From NCBI GenBank assembly GCA_004556745.1, contig SFFY01000019.1:1-37850 (forward strand): a DNA stretch of 37,850 nt, given 5' to 3'. Below the pieces are notes generated by a model, which was not told the origin of the DNA, did not search any database, and worked only from the letters and a program-made list of their open reading frames with translations. Below are positions 7,730 to 15,139 of the stretch, piece after piece (position 1 is the stretch's first letter; every line of letters begins with the position of its first letter). Both the position numbers and the translations under genes were made by a program. The DNA comes from Bacteroidales bacterium. Its GTDB lineage: Bacteria; Bacteroidota; Bacteroidia; Bacteroidales; Bacteroidaceae.

Positions 7730-7737
7730 TAACTTTG
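7730..7737 (+). promoter_or_regulatory. Bacteroidetes -7 box for the aminotransferase gene
   Basis: TAACTTTG fits the TAnnTTTG consensus exactly and lies about 64 bp before the ATG at 7801. The -33 element is weak (ttag ending at 7707). Together with the purB box this makes a compact divergent promoter region. Confidence 0.6.
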
Positions 7738-7800
7738 CAGCAAAAGTAGGGGCGTTCCGAAAACGCCTACCCAAGAACTCAAAGCACACAATATATAATT

Positions 7801-9012
7801 ATGCCGAAAATTTCAAATCGAGGCATGGAAATGCCCCAATCGCCTATCCGCAAGCTGGCGCCGCTGGCAACGGCCGCCAAGGAGCGGGGCATACATGTCT
7901 ATCATCTCAATATCGGCCAGCCTGACCTGCCCACGCCGCAGGCAGGGCTTGATGTGTTGAAGCACATCGACCGCAGCGTCTTGGAGTACAGCCCCAGCCA
8001 GGGCTTCCGTTCCTATCGCGAGAAGCTCACACACTATTATGCGAAATACGACATCCGCCTCACGCCCGACGACATCATCATCACCGCCGGCGGCTCCGAG
8101 GCGGTGCTCTTCGCCTTCATGTCGTGCCTCAATCCCGGCGACGAAATCATCGTGCCCGAGCCCGCTTATGCCAACTACATGGCCTTTGCCATTTCGGCCG
8201 GCGCACGTATCCGCACCATCGCCACCACCATCGAAGAGGGCTTCTCGCTGCCGAAGGTGGAGAAGTTCGAGGAACTCATCAACGAGCACACGCGGGCTAT
8301 TCTCATCTGCAATCCCAACAACCCGACGGGCTATCTCTATACGCGCCGCGAGATGAACCAAATCCGCGACCTCGTCAAGAAGTACGACCTTTACCTCTTC
8401 TCCGATGAGGTGTATCGCGAGTTCATCTACACTGGCTCGCCCTATATTTCAGCCTGCCACCTCGAAGGCATCGAGCAAAACGTGGTGCTCATCGACTCCG
8501 TTTCGAAGCGCTACAGCGAGTGCGGCATACGCATCGGCGCGCTCATCACCAAGAACGCCGAGGTGCGAAGCGCGGTGATGAAGTTCTGCCAGGCGCGGCT
8601 TAGCCCCCCGCTGCTCGGCCAGCTTGTGGCAGAGGCTTCGCTCGACGAGCCGCAGGACTATGCCCGAGAGGTATACGATGAATACGTAGAGCGGCGCAAA
8701 TGCCTCATCGACGGGCTTAACCGCATTCCCGGCGTGTACTCGCCCATACCGATGGGCGCGTTCTACACCGTGGCTAAGTTGCCCGTGGACGATGCCGAAA
8801 AGTTCTGCGCATGGTGCCTCACAGACTTCTCTTACGAAGGCAAGACCGTGATGATGGCGCCCGCTGCCGGCTTCTACACCACGCCCGGCGCAGGCATCAA
8901 TCAGGTGCGCATCGCCTACGTGCTCAAAAAAGAAGACCTTACCGATGCCCTCACCGTGCTGGGCAAAGCCTTGCAGGCATATCCCGGGCGCACGTCAGTA
9001 GACAATGAGTAA
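7801..9012 (+). CDS. PLP-dependent class I/II aminotransferase (aspartate aminotransferase-like)
   Basis: Fold-type I, PLP-dependent transaminase of 403 aa, cytoplasmic. The family landmarks are YSPSQGFRSYREKL near residue 63, NPNNPTG at 171-177, SDEVYREF from 201, the Schiff-base lysine Lys236 in DSVSKRYSECG, and a C-terminal Arg in NQVRIAYV for the substrate carboxylate. These suit an aspartate/aromatic-type aminotransferase, but the amino-acid substrate cannot be fixed from sequence. ATG at 7801 starts MPKISNRGMEMPQSPIRKL, typical of this Bacteroidetes group. The stop overlaps the start of the downstream permease by 8 bp, implying translational coupling. A TAACTTTG box precedes it. Confidence 0.9.
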   Translation: MPKISNRGMEMPQSPIRKLAPLATAAKERGIHVYHLNIGQPDLPTPQAGLDVLKHIDRSVLEYSPSQGFRSYREKLTHYYAKYDIRLTPDDIIITAGGSEAVLFAFMSCLNPGDEIIVPEPAYANYMAFAISAGARIRTIATTIEEGFSLPKVEKFEELINEHTRAILICNPNNPTGYLYTRREMNQIRDLVKKYDLYLFSDEVYREFIYTGSPYISACHLEGIEQNVVLIDSVSKRYSECGIRIGALITKNAEVRSAVMKFCQARLSPPLLGQLVAEASLDEPQDYAREVYDEYVERRKCLIDGLNRIPGVYSPIPMGAFYTVAKLPVDDAEKFCAWCLTDFSYEGKTVMMAPAAGFYTTPGAGINQVRIAYVLKKEDLTDALTVLGKALQAYPGRTSVDNE

Positions 9013-10264
9013 ACTGCCCTTTTTTCTTGCCGCCCGCTTCTTCCGCGCCGATGGGGAGAACAAGGCCAAAGCCTCGCGCCCGGCGGTGCGTGTGTCTACC
9101 ATCAGCGTAGCTGTGAGCCTTGCGGTGATGATTATTACTGTGGGCGTTGTGCGCGGTTTTCAGCGTGAGATCCGCGCCACGCTCTCCGGCTTTGCCTCCC
9201 ACATCACGCTGCTCAATCCCCTTTCTTTCTACAATCCCGAAGCCGCGCCCATTGTCATAGACGAGGGTGTGGAGCGCGACGTGCGTGCCTGCCTGCCGCC
9301 CGGCAGCCGCTTCGCGCGTTTTTCAACCAAGAGCGGCATTCTCAAAACCGACGACGCCTACGCAGCCATCACCCTCAAAGGCATCGGCGCGGACTACGAC
9401 ACGGCGTTTCTCAAAAGCCGCCTCGCCGAAGGTCGCCTGCCCGCCGTGGGCACGGAGCGCGGCAAGCGCGAAATCCTCCTCTCGCGCCTCACGGCCGACC
9501 AACTCAAATTGAAGCGTGGCGACCGCATCGCCGCCTATTTCTTCGAGCGCACCGTGAAGATGCGCCGCTTCGACATCGTGGGCATCTACGACACCCACAT
9601 GCCGCAGTTCGACCGCTTCTTCGCCGTTACCGACATCGCCGCTGTCAATACTCTCAACTCGTGGCAGGGCGACCAGTGCGGCGGCATAGAAATCATGCTG
9701 CCCAACGACGGCGGCATCGACTCCGCGCAGGTGGCGCTTGCCGGTTGCTTCAACGGCCGCACAGACCGCCACGGCAGCGCGTATCTCTCGCAAAGTCTGC
9801 GCGAGAACCCACGCACCGCTTCCGTGTCGGCGTGGCTCGAATTGCTTGATATGAACGTCCTCGTAATCCTTGGCCTCATGACCGTGGTGGCGGTGGTGAC
9901 GATGATGTGCAGTCTGCTTATATTAATATTGGAACGCACGCGCGACATAGGCCTGCTCAAAACCCTTGGTGCGCGTGGCGGCACGGTGCGCAGCGTGTTC
10001 CTCTGGCTCTCCGCCCTCATACTCTCGCGCGGCATGCTGTGGGGCAACGCCGTGGGGCTGGGCATCCTGTCCTTGCAGCATTTCTGCGGCATCGTGCACC
10101 TCGACCCGTCGGTTTATTATGTTGACCGCGCCCCCGTGGCGTTCGACGTCCCGTTGTTCCTGCTTATCAATGCCGGCACGCTTTTCGTTACGCTGCTTGC
10201 CCTTGTCCTGCCCAGTTTCATAGTGGGCATCATCAAGCCCGCCAAGACCATGCGCTACGAATAA
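9005..10264 (+). CDS. FtsX-like ABC transporter permease (LolC/LolE type)
   Basis: A 419-aa inner-membrane permease with the MacB/FtsX architecture. There is one transmembrane segment near residues 30-50 (VSTISVAVSLAVMIITVGVV), a large periplasmic domain to about 275, and three more segments in the C-terminal third. The cytoplasmic loop ERTRDIGLLKTLGARG is the typical coupling-helix region of LolC/E proteins. The likely role is extraction of lipoproteins toward the outer membrane, or another MacB-like export, with a separate ATPase (LolD-like) that is not in this window. ATG at 9005 overlaps the aminotransferase stop by 8 bp, so the two are translated from one message, although their functions look unrelated. 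Confidence 0.85.
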   Translation: MSKLPFFLAARFFRADGENKAKASRPAVRVSTISVAVSLAVMIITVGVVRGFQREIRATLSGFASHITLLNPLSFYNPEAAPIVIDEGVERDVRACLPPGSRFARFSTKSGILKTDDAYAAITLKGIGADYDTAFLKSRLAEGRLPAVGTERGKREILLSRLTADQLKLKRGDRIAAYFFERTVKMRRFDIVGIYDTHMPQFDRFFAVTDIAAVNTLNSWQGDQCGGIEIMLPNDGGIDSAQVALAGCFNGRTDRHGSAYLSQSLRENPRTASVSAWLELLDMNVLVILGLMTVVAVVTMMCSLLILILERTRDIGLLKTLGARGGTVRSVFLWLSALILSRGMLWGNAVGLGILSLQHFCGIVHLDPSVYYVDRAPVAFDVPLFLLINAGTLFVTLLALVLPSFIVGIIKPAKTMRYE

Positions 10265-10351
10265 AAGCCCCGCATTTTGCAACGTGCTCTTTGCAGCCAG
10301 TTGTCGAGATGCTAAAAGATGGTTACGAAAGGGCTGTTTCTCGGTAAAATG

Positions 10352-10384
10352 TTTGGAAGAAACGATTTTAGCCTCTTATCTTTG
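10352..10384 (+). promoter_or_regulatory. Bacteroidetes promoter for the 55-aa protein gene
   Basis: TTTG at 10352-10355, a 21-bp spacer, then TATCTTTG at 10377-10384, a full match to the -33/-7 consensus. The predicted start near 10391 gives a leader of about 75 nt before ATG 10467. Confidence 0.8.
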
Positions 10385-10466
10385 CATAAGAAACAACACA
10401 AAACAATCGGTATATAGTTCTAAGAAGCTTCGCAAAGGACGGAGCAAGATTAAAGGTAAAAAGATT

Positions 10467-10634
10467 ATGAAACAGATGCAGAACAATTTGGACAACACAG
10501 AGAGAATGAACGAGACGAACACGCTTGCAAGCCGTATCAAAATGCTTCGCTACCGCTTTCAGCGTTACCGCGAGATGCGTAACGGCACTAAGTGCCAGGA
10601 CATTCTCTCTCAGATTAGGCTGGCAGAGGCATAG
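10467..10634 (+). CDS. Small basic protein of 55 aa, unknown function
   Basis: The product begins MKQMQNNLDNTERMNET and contains the basic stretch RIKMLRYRFQRYREMRNG. It has no signal peptide or membrane segment, and is probably largely helical with a positive charge, so nucleic-acid or ribosome contact is conceivable. I do not recognise a family. The start at 10467 is supported by a near-perfect promoter at 10352-10384. A longer frame from 10284 would begin upstream of that promoter. A strong terminator follows at 10695-10728, making this a single-gene transcript of roughly 340 nt. An alternative is that the transcript acts mainly as a small RNA. Confidence 0.7.
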   Translation: MKQMQNNLDNTERMNETNTLASRIKMLRYRFQRYREMRNGTKCQDILSQIRLAEA

Positions 10635-10694
10635 CCGCCCCTTCGCCTATCTTTTTTGATTACGACACTACAAGCCTTTTGGTAACACTAGCTA

Positions 10695-10728
10695 CTGCCG
10701 CGCAAGATTTCTTGCGCGGCAGTTTTTT
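10695..10728 (+). terminator. Intrinsic terminator after the 55-aa gene
   Basis: A 13-bp perfect stem (10695-10707 with 10710-10722, ctgccgcgcaaga/tcttgcgcggcag) with a very tight loop, followed by six T residues. Confidence 0.93.
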
Positions 10729-10798
10729 CGGCACAAACGACGCGTATTATAACAGATTTCTCTTGCGGCGGGGCGCTGGCTTGCACTTTCATACGTTT

Positions 10799-12184
10799 TC
10801 ACTCAATCCATTCCACCTTTTCTATCTTATATTTTTGAAGGTTCCTTTTATTGATGGGGATATAGAGCATGATTTCGTCGAAGGCAAGGTAGTGCTTGCC
10901 GTTCATCGTGAGAATGCCCACGTTGTCGTCGAGGCGCGTCTGCTCTAACCCGTCCGCAGCGGCGCGGGGCACTTTGAAGAAGATGTCTTTTGCCTCATAA
11001 AAGACATAGAGATGGGTGGGCGTTATGGCGTAGAGGCTTTGGGTGAAATCGTACTCGTATTTCTCAAACGGCCGCTCTATGACGCAGGCTCCGCTGAGCC
11101 AACGCCCGTATTGCGCCGTGACGGCGGGGGCGGTGCAGCGCGTGAGATGCAGGGAATGAGGCCAATGGGCGGAAGGCAGCACGCGCTCCAAGGTGAACTC
11201 GGAGGGCGCGTCGTCGAGCGGCAGCGAGAGATAATGGGCAATGTCGGCATCGCCGTAAAGTTTTCCCTTTATTCGGTGGGCAATGGCTGCGGGGTGGTGG
11301 AGGAGGAACGTAAGCCCGCCGCCGGGGGCATCGAGGACGAACATCGTGTAGCGCACGCCCGTGAGCGTGCCGGAAGCCTTCTTTTTCCAACTTGTGAGGA
11401 AAAACACGCCGGGGTCTTTGGTGTCTTCTATCTCCCAAAACTCCGTGAAGTCGAGCCTGCCGCCGCACTCGTTCCAATAGCCGGCAAGGTCGAGGTCGCG
11501 GCGGTCGGCTTTGAGCGCATCGGTGACAAGGTAAAGGTTCTCGCCTGTGGAAAAATTCTCGTAAACTTTGAGTATTTCGGACACGTAATAGAACAGCGTG
11601 AACCGCGTTTTGCAGGGTTCTTCTTTCGCCTGCACGAGCACGGGGAGTTGGCTGAATACGGTGGTTCCTTGTGTGAACCGCTCGAGGAAACCCAGGACGC
11701 GGTCGAAGCACTGCTGGATGTCGGTCACGTCGCCTTCTTTCGACTCGTAACTCGGCACGGCCTTCATGAGCATCAGGAGGAGAAAGGGCACGCTGATGTC
11801 GCGTTCAACGATTTCCTTGCAGATGGCCGTGATTTGTTTGCCGAGTTTTTCCTGTCGCCCCGTGGGATAGCAGAGCGTGAGGATTTCGGCGGCGGTTTTC
11901 TCGGGATAGGTGCGGCGGTAAAGGTGCTTGCGGAAGAATTTCCACGCCCTTTTGTAATGCATCAGCACGTCCTCGAGTTTTACTCTATCGTCGGTCATCT
12001 CGCAGGCTTCGGCTTTGAGGTCGCGAAAGGCAGAGCGCATTTTCTGCGGCGTGGCGCAGACGCGGAGTATGCCGTTGCTGCGAATGGAGCCGCTGTCGAG
12101 AAAAGCCTCGCATTCCTCGGTCGTGTTGAAAAGCAGGCGCGTGTTTACAATCGCGGTAAGCCATTCGGCGTATTGCTGTGTCAT
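10799..12184 (-). CDS. Hypothetical protein, 461 aa, unrecognised family
   Basis: I do not recognise this protein. It is soluble by appearance, with no signal peptide and no convincing membrane span. The N-terminal half (about 1-210) looks helical and charged (MHYKRAWKFFRKHLYRR, KLGKQITAICKEIVERD). The C-terminal half looks like mixed beta structure with many aromatic residues (YAITPTHLYVFYEAKD, LTMNGKHYLAFDEIMLY). No catalytic motif was spotted. The start ATG overlaps the stop of the upstream DNA glycosylase gene by 4 bp (ATGA), so the two are translationally coupled. Codon use resembles the neighbours, arguing against recent transfer. A role linked to DNA repair would be guesswork resting on the coupling alone. 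Confidence 0.85.
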   Translation of the reverse strand: MTQQYAEWLTAIVNTRLLFNTTEECEAFLDSGSIRSNGILRVCATPQKMRSAFRDLKAEACEMTDDRVKLEDVLMHYKRAWKFFRKHLYRRTYPEKTAAEILTLCYPTGRQEKLGKQITAICKEIVERDISVPFLLLMLMKAVPSYESKEGDVTDIQQCFDRVLGFLERFTQGTTVFSQLPVLVQAKEEPCKTRFTLFYYVSEILKVYENFSTGENLYLVTDALKADRRDLDLAGYWNECGGRLDFTEFWEIEDTKDPGVFFLTSWKKKASGTLTGVRYTMFVLDAPGGGLTFLLHHPAAIAHRIKGKLYGDADIAHYLSLPLDDAPSEFTLERVLPSAHWPHSLHLTRCTAPAVTAQYGRWLSGACVIERPFEKYEYDFTQSLYAITPTHLYVFYEAKDIFFKVPRAAADGLEQTRLDDNVGILTMNGKHYLAFDEIMLYIPINKRNLQKYKIEKVEWIE

Positions 12185-12783
12185 GGATTGTCAGATATGA
12201 ATAGTTCCTGAAACATCTGCTTGTAATAGGCGGCTTTCTTGTCGAGCGACAGGGGATAGGCGCGGCTGCTGCTGGGCATACGGTAGAGGCGGAGCGGACG
12301 GCCGGCAAACCTGACGGCGGCATACGAGCCGATTTTGGGCAGTTGGGCGTTGAAGTGCGCGAGGAGCGTTTCGGTAGCCTTTCCGCCCGTAGTCACTATG
12401 GCACGGCACTGGGGCAGTTGCGAAAGCAGGGCATCGAGGTCGGTGGGCGTGACTATTTCGAGAAACTTGTCGGCAGCATTGCCTTGCAAGCGGCGCACGG
12501 CGCAGGCGGTGTCGTAGAGGGCGATGCCGGTTTCTTCGAGAAACGGGCGAAGCAGGTCGAGGCGGAATGTCTTGGCCGCCGTATCGACAAAATAGTCGCG
12601 GTCGTTCTTGAACACCAGTCCGAAGATGCGCCACATGTCGTTGATGTAGTTGGGATAGAAAAAGTCCATCGACCACTTTTCACGCGGCGGCGGGAAACTG
12701 CCCAGCATAAGCACTTGCGCCCCTTCGGGGAGGAAGGGGCGCAGGGGATGCTGCTCGATATTTATTGCGGGTTCGATATGCAT
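12181..12783 (-). CDS. Uracil-DNA glycosylase superfamily protein (Mug/deoxyinosine glycosylase-like)
   Basis: A 200-aa cytoplasmic protein of the UDG fold, expected to excise damaged or deaminated bases from DNA. The N-terminal motif VLMLGSFPPPREKWSM followed by DFFYPNYINDMWRIFG parallels the GSxPS...FYYGHPxNRFW block of Mug/hypoxanthine-DNA glycosylase-like members. The C-terminal MPSSSRAYPLSLDKKAAYY parallels the LPSSSPAN-type motif. The exact substrate (uracil, hypoxanthine, mismatched base) cannot be told. Its stop overlaps the start of the 461-aa unknown protein by 4 bp. Upstream of ATG 12783 is an interrupted palindromic repeat and no clear promoter. Confidence 0.82.
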   Translation of the reverse strand: MHIEPAINIEQHPLRPFLPEGAQVLMLGSFPPPREKWSMDFFYPNYINDMWRIFGLVFKNDRDYFVDTAAKTFRLDLLRPFLEETGIALYDTACAVRRLQGNAADKFLEIVTPTDLDALLSQLPQCRAIVTTGGKATETLLAHFNAQLPKIGSYAAVRFAGRPLRLYRMPSSSRAYPLSLDKKAAYYKQMFQELFISDNP

Positions 12784-12790
12784 GGTGAAT

Positions 12791-12977
12791 TAGTAAACGA
12801 GGAGATTTTCGTGCAAGCGAGCGCAGAGCCGAACGATTGCGTTAAGCCAAATGAGCAAAATCGAGTTTACTCGAATTTTGCCATGGCGAGCAATCGCACT
12901 TTTAAGAACTTGTTCGGACTATGCCGAGCGCAGCCGAAAATCACGAAGTAAACGAGTAAACAAGTAGACAGGACAAG
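12791..12977. repeat. gtaaacgag repeat apparently interrupted by a second palindromic module
   Basis: The ends carry gtaaacgag-family sequence (tagtaaacgag from 12791, and gtaaacgagtaaacaag from about 12948). Between them lies a different module at about 12804-12942, bounded by an 8-bp inverted repeat (gattttcg at 12804-12811, cgaaaatc at 12935-12942). It contains gcaagcgagcgcagagcc and ends with gagcgcagccgaaaat. The same module words recur at 135-149, 35449-35466 and 37672-37690. No gene is seen in 12784-12995. Confidence 0.7.
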
Positions 12978-12995
12978 TTATTTATGTCATTATCT

Positions 12996-13517
12996 TTATC
13001 TTTTTCTGCGGTGCGACTGTCCGCCGCACAGCCAGTGCTTGTCCCAAAAACTCTCGTTGAGGCTCGACACCATCACGCCGCGCGAAGTGGAGGCGTGAAT
13101 GAAGCGGTCGCCTTTGAGGTAGATGCCCACGTGCCCGCACTTCTTGCCCGAACCGGGCGTGGTGAAGAACACGAGGTCGCCCTCCTGCAATTTGCTGCGG
13201 CGTATGCGGTAACAATCTTTTTTAAGTTGGTCAGCGCTGCGTCGCGAAAGCTGCACGTTGTAGACATCTTTATAGATGGCGCAGGTCAGTCCCGAGCAAT
13301 CCACACCTCGCCTTGTCGTGCCGCCCGCTGCGTAAGGCGTGCCGAGCCATTCGGCGGAGGTAATCATCAGCTGGTGGTCGTCGCGCTCCTCAATATCGAA
13401 GCCGAGTTTCACGGCGGCGTGCACGATGGCACGCATACGGCTGTCCACCGCCACGCGCTGGGTGCGGCAGGAAGAGAGCAACAGGACGACAATCAGGAGC
13501 GGGAGGAGGCGTTTCAT
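12996..13517 (-). CDS. NlpC/P60-family lipoprotein (cell-wall endopeptidase)
   Basis: A predicted 173-aa lipoprotein. MKRLLPLLIVVLLLSSCRTQ gives a signal peptide with lipobox Cys17. The NlpC/P60 papain-like domain covers about 50-165, with catalytic Cys74 in GVDCSGL, His129 in KCGHVGIY and a third polar residue likely His141. Members cleave peptidoglycan stem peptides in the periplasm. ATG at 13517 is chosen because it gives the lipoprotein signal and overlaps the trxB stop by 4 bp (ATGA). A longer frame from 13691 lies inside trxB and its extra residues are arginine-rich shadow sequence. It is the last gene of the ftsK, LolA-like, trxB set. Confidence 0.9.
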   Translation of the reverse strand: MKRLLPLLIVVLLLSSCRTQRVAVDSRMRAIVHAAVKLGFDIEERDDHQLMITSAEWLGTPYAAGGTTRRGVDCSGLTCAIYKDVYNVQLSRRSADQLKKDCYRIRRSKLQEGDLVFFTTPGSGKKCGHVGIYLKGDRFIHASTSRGVMVSSLNESFWDKHWLCGGQSHRRKR

Positions 13518-14452
13518 AACCCTTGTTCCATGAGATAGCGTTCGGCTTCGATGGCCGCCTTGCAGCCTGCCGCTGCGGCGGTGATGGCTTGGCGGTAATG
13601 CGGGTCGGCCACGTCGCCGGCGGCAAACACGCCGGGCAGAATGGTGCGCGGGCTGCCGTTTTCGGTGATAATGTAGCCAGTTTCGTCGCACGGCAGCACG
13701 GGACGGAACAACTCGCTGTTGGGGCGGTGGCCTATGGCGAGGAAGAACCCGTCGATGGGCAGGTCGTAGGTGCGCTCTTCGAGCGTGCCCTTCTTATGCA
13801 CGAGGTGTGCGCCCTCCACGCCGCCCTCGCCGTAAAGACCGAGCGTATTGGTTTCAAAAAGCACTTCGATTTTAGGATTGTCCAGCACGCGCTGCTGCAT
13901 GGCCTTGGATGCGCGCAGGAAAGGCTTGCGCACGATGAGGTAAACCTTGGCCGCCAGTCCGGCGAGATAGGAAGCCTCCTCGCAAGCCGTGTCGCCACCG
14001 CCTACCACGGCAACCGTCTTTTTGCGATAGAAGAAACCGTCGCAAGTGGCGCAGGCCGAAACGCCCATGCCGCGATATTTCTCTTCGTCGGCCAGTCCGA
14101 GGAATTTGGCAGACGCGCCCGTGGCGATGATCAGCGTGTGGCACGCTACCTGCGACCCGTCGTCGAACGTAAGCACATAGGGACGCTTCGAAAGGTCGGC
14201 GGCCGTGGCGGTCTGCTGACGGATTTCCGCACCAAAGCGTTCGGCCTGGCGGCGAATGTCGTCCATCATCTGATTGGCATCTACGCCTTCGGGATAGCCG
14301 GGAAAGTTTTCCACTTCGGTGGTAATGGTGAGCTGCCCGCCAGGTTGCAGGCCTTCGTAGACTACGGGGTTGAGATTGGCGCGGCCAGCATAGATGGCCG
14401 CCGTGTATCCGGCAGGGCCGGAGCCGAGAATAAGGCAACGGAGGGTTTCCAT
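13514..14452 (-). CDS. trxB: Thioredoxin-disulfide reductase
   Basis: Flavoprotein that transfers electrons from NADPH to thioredoxin in the cytoplasm. It is 312 aa, as expected. The FAD-binding GSGPAGYTAAIYAGRA lies at about 10-25, the redox-active CATC at 134-137 (SACATCDGFF), the NADPH-binding GGGDTACEEA begins at 151, and the C-terminal FAD motif is GVFAAGDVAD. The start at 14452 gives the usual METLRCLILGSGPAG opening. The gene sits 30 bp after the LolA-like gene and overlaps the NlpC/P60 gene by 4 bp, consistent with one transcript. Confidence 0.96.
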   Translation of the reverse strand: METLRCLILGSGPAGYTAAIYAGRANLNPVVYEGLQPGGQLTITTEVENFPGYPEGVDANQMMDDIRRQAERFGAEIRQQTATAADLSKRPYVLTFDDGSQVACHTLIIATGASAKFLGLADEEKYRGMGVSACATCDGFFYRKKTVAVVGGGDTACEEASYLAGLAAKVYLIVRKPFLRASKAMQQRVLDNPKIEVLFETNTLGLYGEGGVEGAHLVHKKGTLEERTYDLPIDGFFLAIGHRPNSELFRPVLPCDETGYIITENGSPRTILPGVFAAGDVADPHYRQAITAAAAGCKAAIEAERYLMEQGL

Positions 14453-14482
14453 AAAGTGTATATCTGTTTTAGTGGTAAAAAA

Positions 14483-15118
14483 TCATCTTAAATCTATCAC
14501 TTCGATGCCGGGGTGCTGCTTGGCGTCGAAGGTAAAGGCGGTATCGGCGAATTGCCTGCCGGTCTTGATGCTGCGTACGCGGATACGCGTCCAGTCGCCC
14601 TTGGCGTTTTTGAAGCGCACGGAGAGGGGCAAAAGCGTGGAGGGGTCGATGGTGAGCAAGATTTTCGGCATATTGCTGTTCTTCGACGTAGCCACGAGGC
14701 GCACCTCGTGCACGATCTTGCCTTCGTAAGCGGCTTTGGAGAGCGTAGCGGCGTAGCCCTTCTTATATATATTAATAAATGAGTAGGGATTGATTGCCTG
14801 CAATTCGGCCGCCGTGGGCGTGCTCACGTTCACCTCGTCGCTGCCGGCGAGGAGCGTCCATTGCGTCTTGCCGTCGAACCATGTGGTGAGGCTGCTGCTT
14901 TCAATCTTGAACTTATTGCCTTTCACCTTAATCGTGCCGCCTGCACTGCCCGTTTCCTTAGTGCCCTTGAAGGCGGTGGCCTCAAAGACGGCCTCTATGC
15001 CGCCGCTGTTTTTCAGTTTGGCGGCGGTCTTGTCGAGAATATCCTGCGCTTTCTGTGCCTGGACGGGCATCAGCGTGCAGGCGCAGAGCAAAAGCAGGAA
15101 AATGTGCTTGATGTTCAT
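14483..15118 (-). CDS. LolA-like periplasmic lipoprotein carrier
   Basis: A 211-aa exported protein. It has a signal peptide MNIKHIFLLLLCACTLMPVQAQ with probable cleavage after about residue 21. The body is a beta-rich LolA/LolB fold with TIKVKGNKFKIES, TWFDGKTQWTLL and PYSFINIYKKGY. Its probable role is to shuttle lipoproteins across the periplasm, in line with the Bacteroidetes habit of placing a LolA homologue beside ftsK and trxB. It lies 21 bp after ftsK and 30 bp before trxB. Sequence divergence from proteobacterial LolA is large, so the family call is more certain than the exact function. Confidence 0.85.
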   Translation of the reverse strand: MNIKHIFLLLLCACTLMPVQAQKAQDILDKTAAKLKNSGGIEAVFEATAFKGTKETGSAGGTIKVKGNKFKIESSSLTTWFDGKTQWTLLAGSDEVNVSTPTAAELQAINPYSFINIYKKGYAATLSKAAYEGKIVHEVRLVATSKNSNMPKILLTIDPSTLLPLSVRFKNAKGDWTRIRVRSIKTGRQFADTAFTFDAKQHPGIEVIDLR

Positions 15119-15139
15119 GGCGTTGATGTGTTTTAATTA

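Noticed and set aside
10284..10466. Longer start for the 55-aa protein
   Set aside because: It begins upstream of a near-perfect promoter, so the extra 61 codons would not be on the main transcript.
13518..13691. Longer N-terminus for the NlpC/P60 protein
   Set aside because: It lies within trxB, is arginine-rich shadow sequence and would bury the lipoprotein signal peptide.
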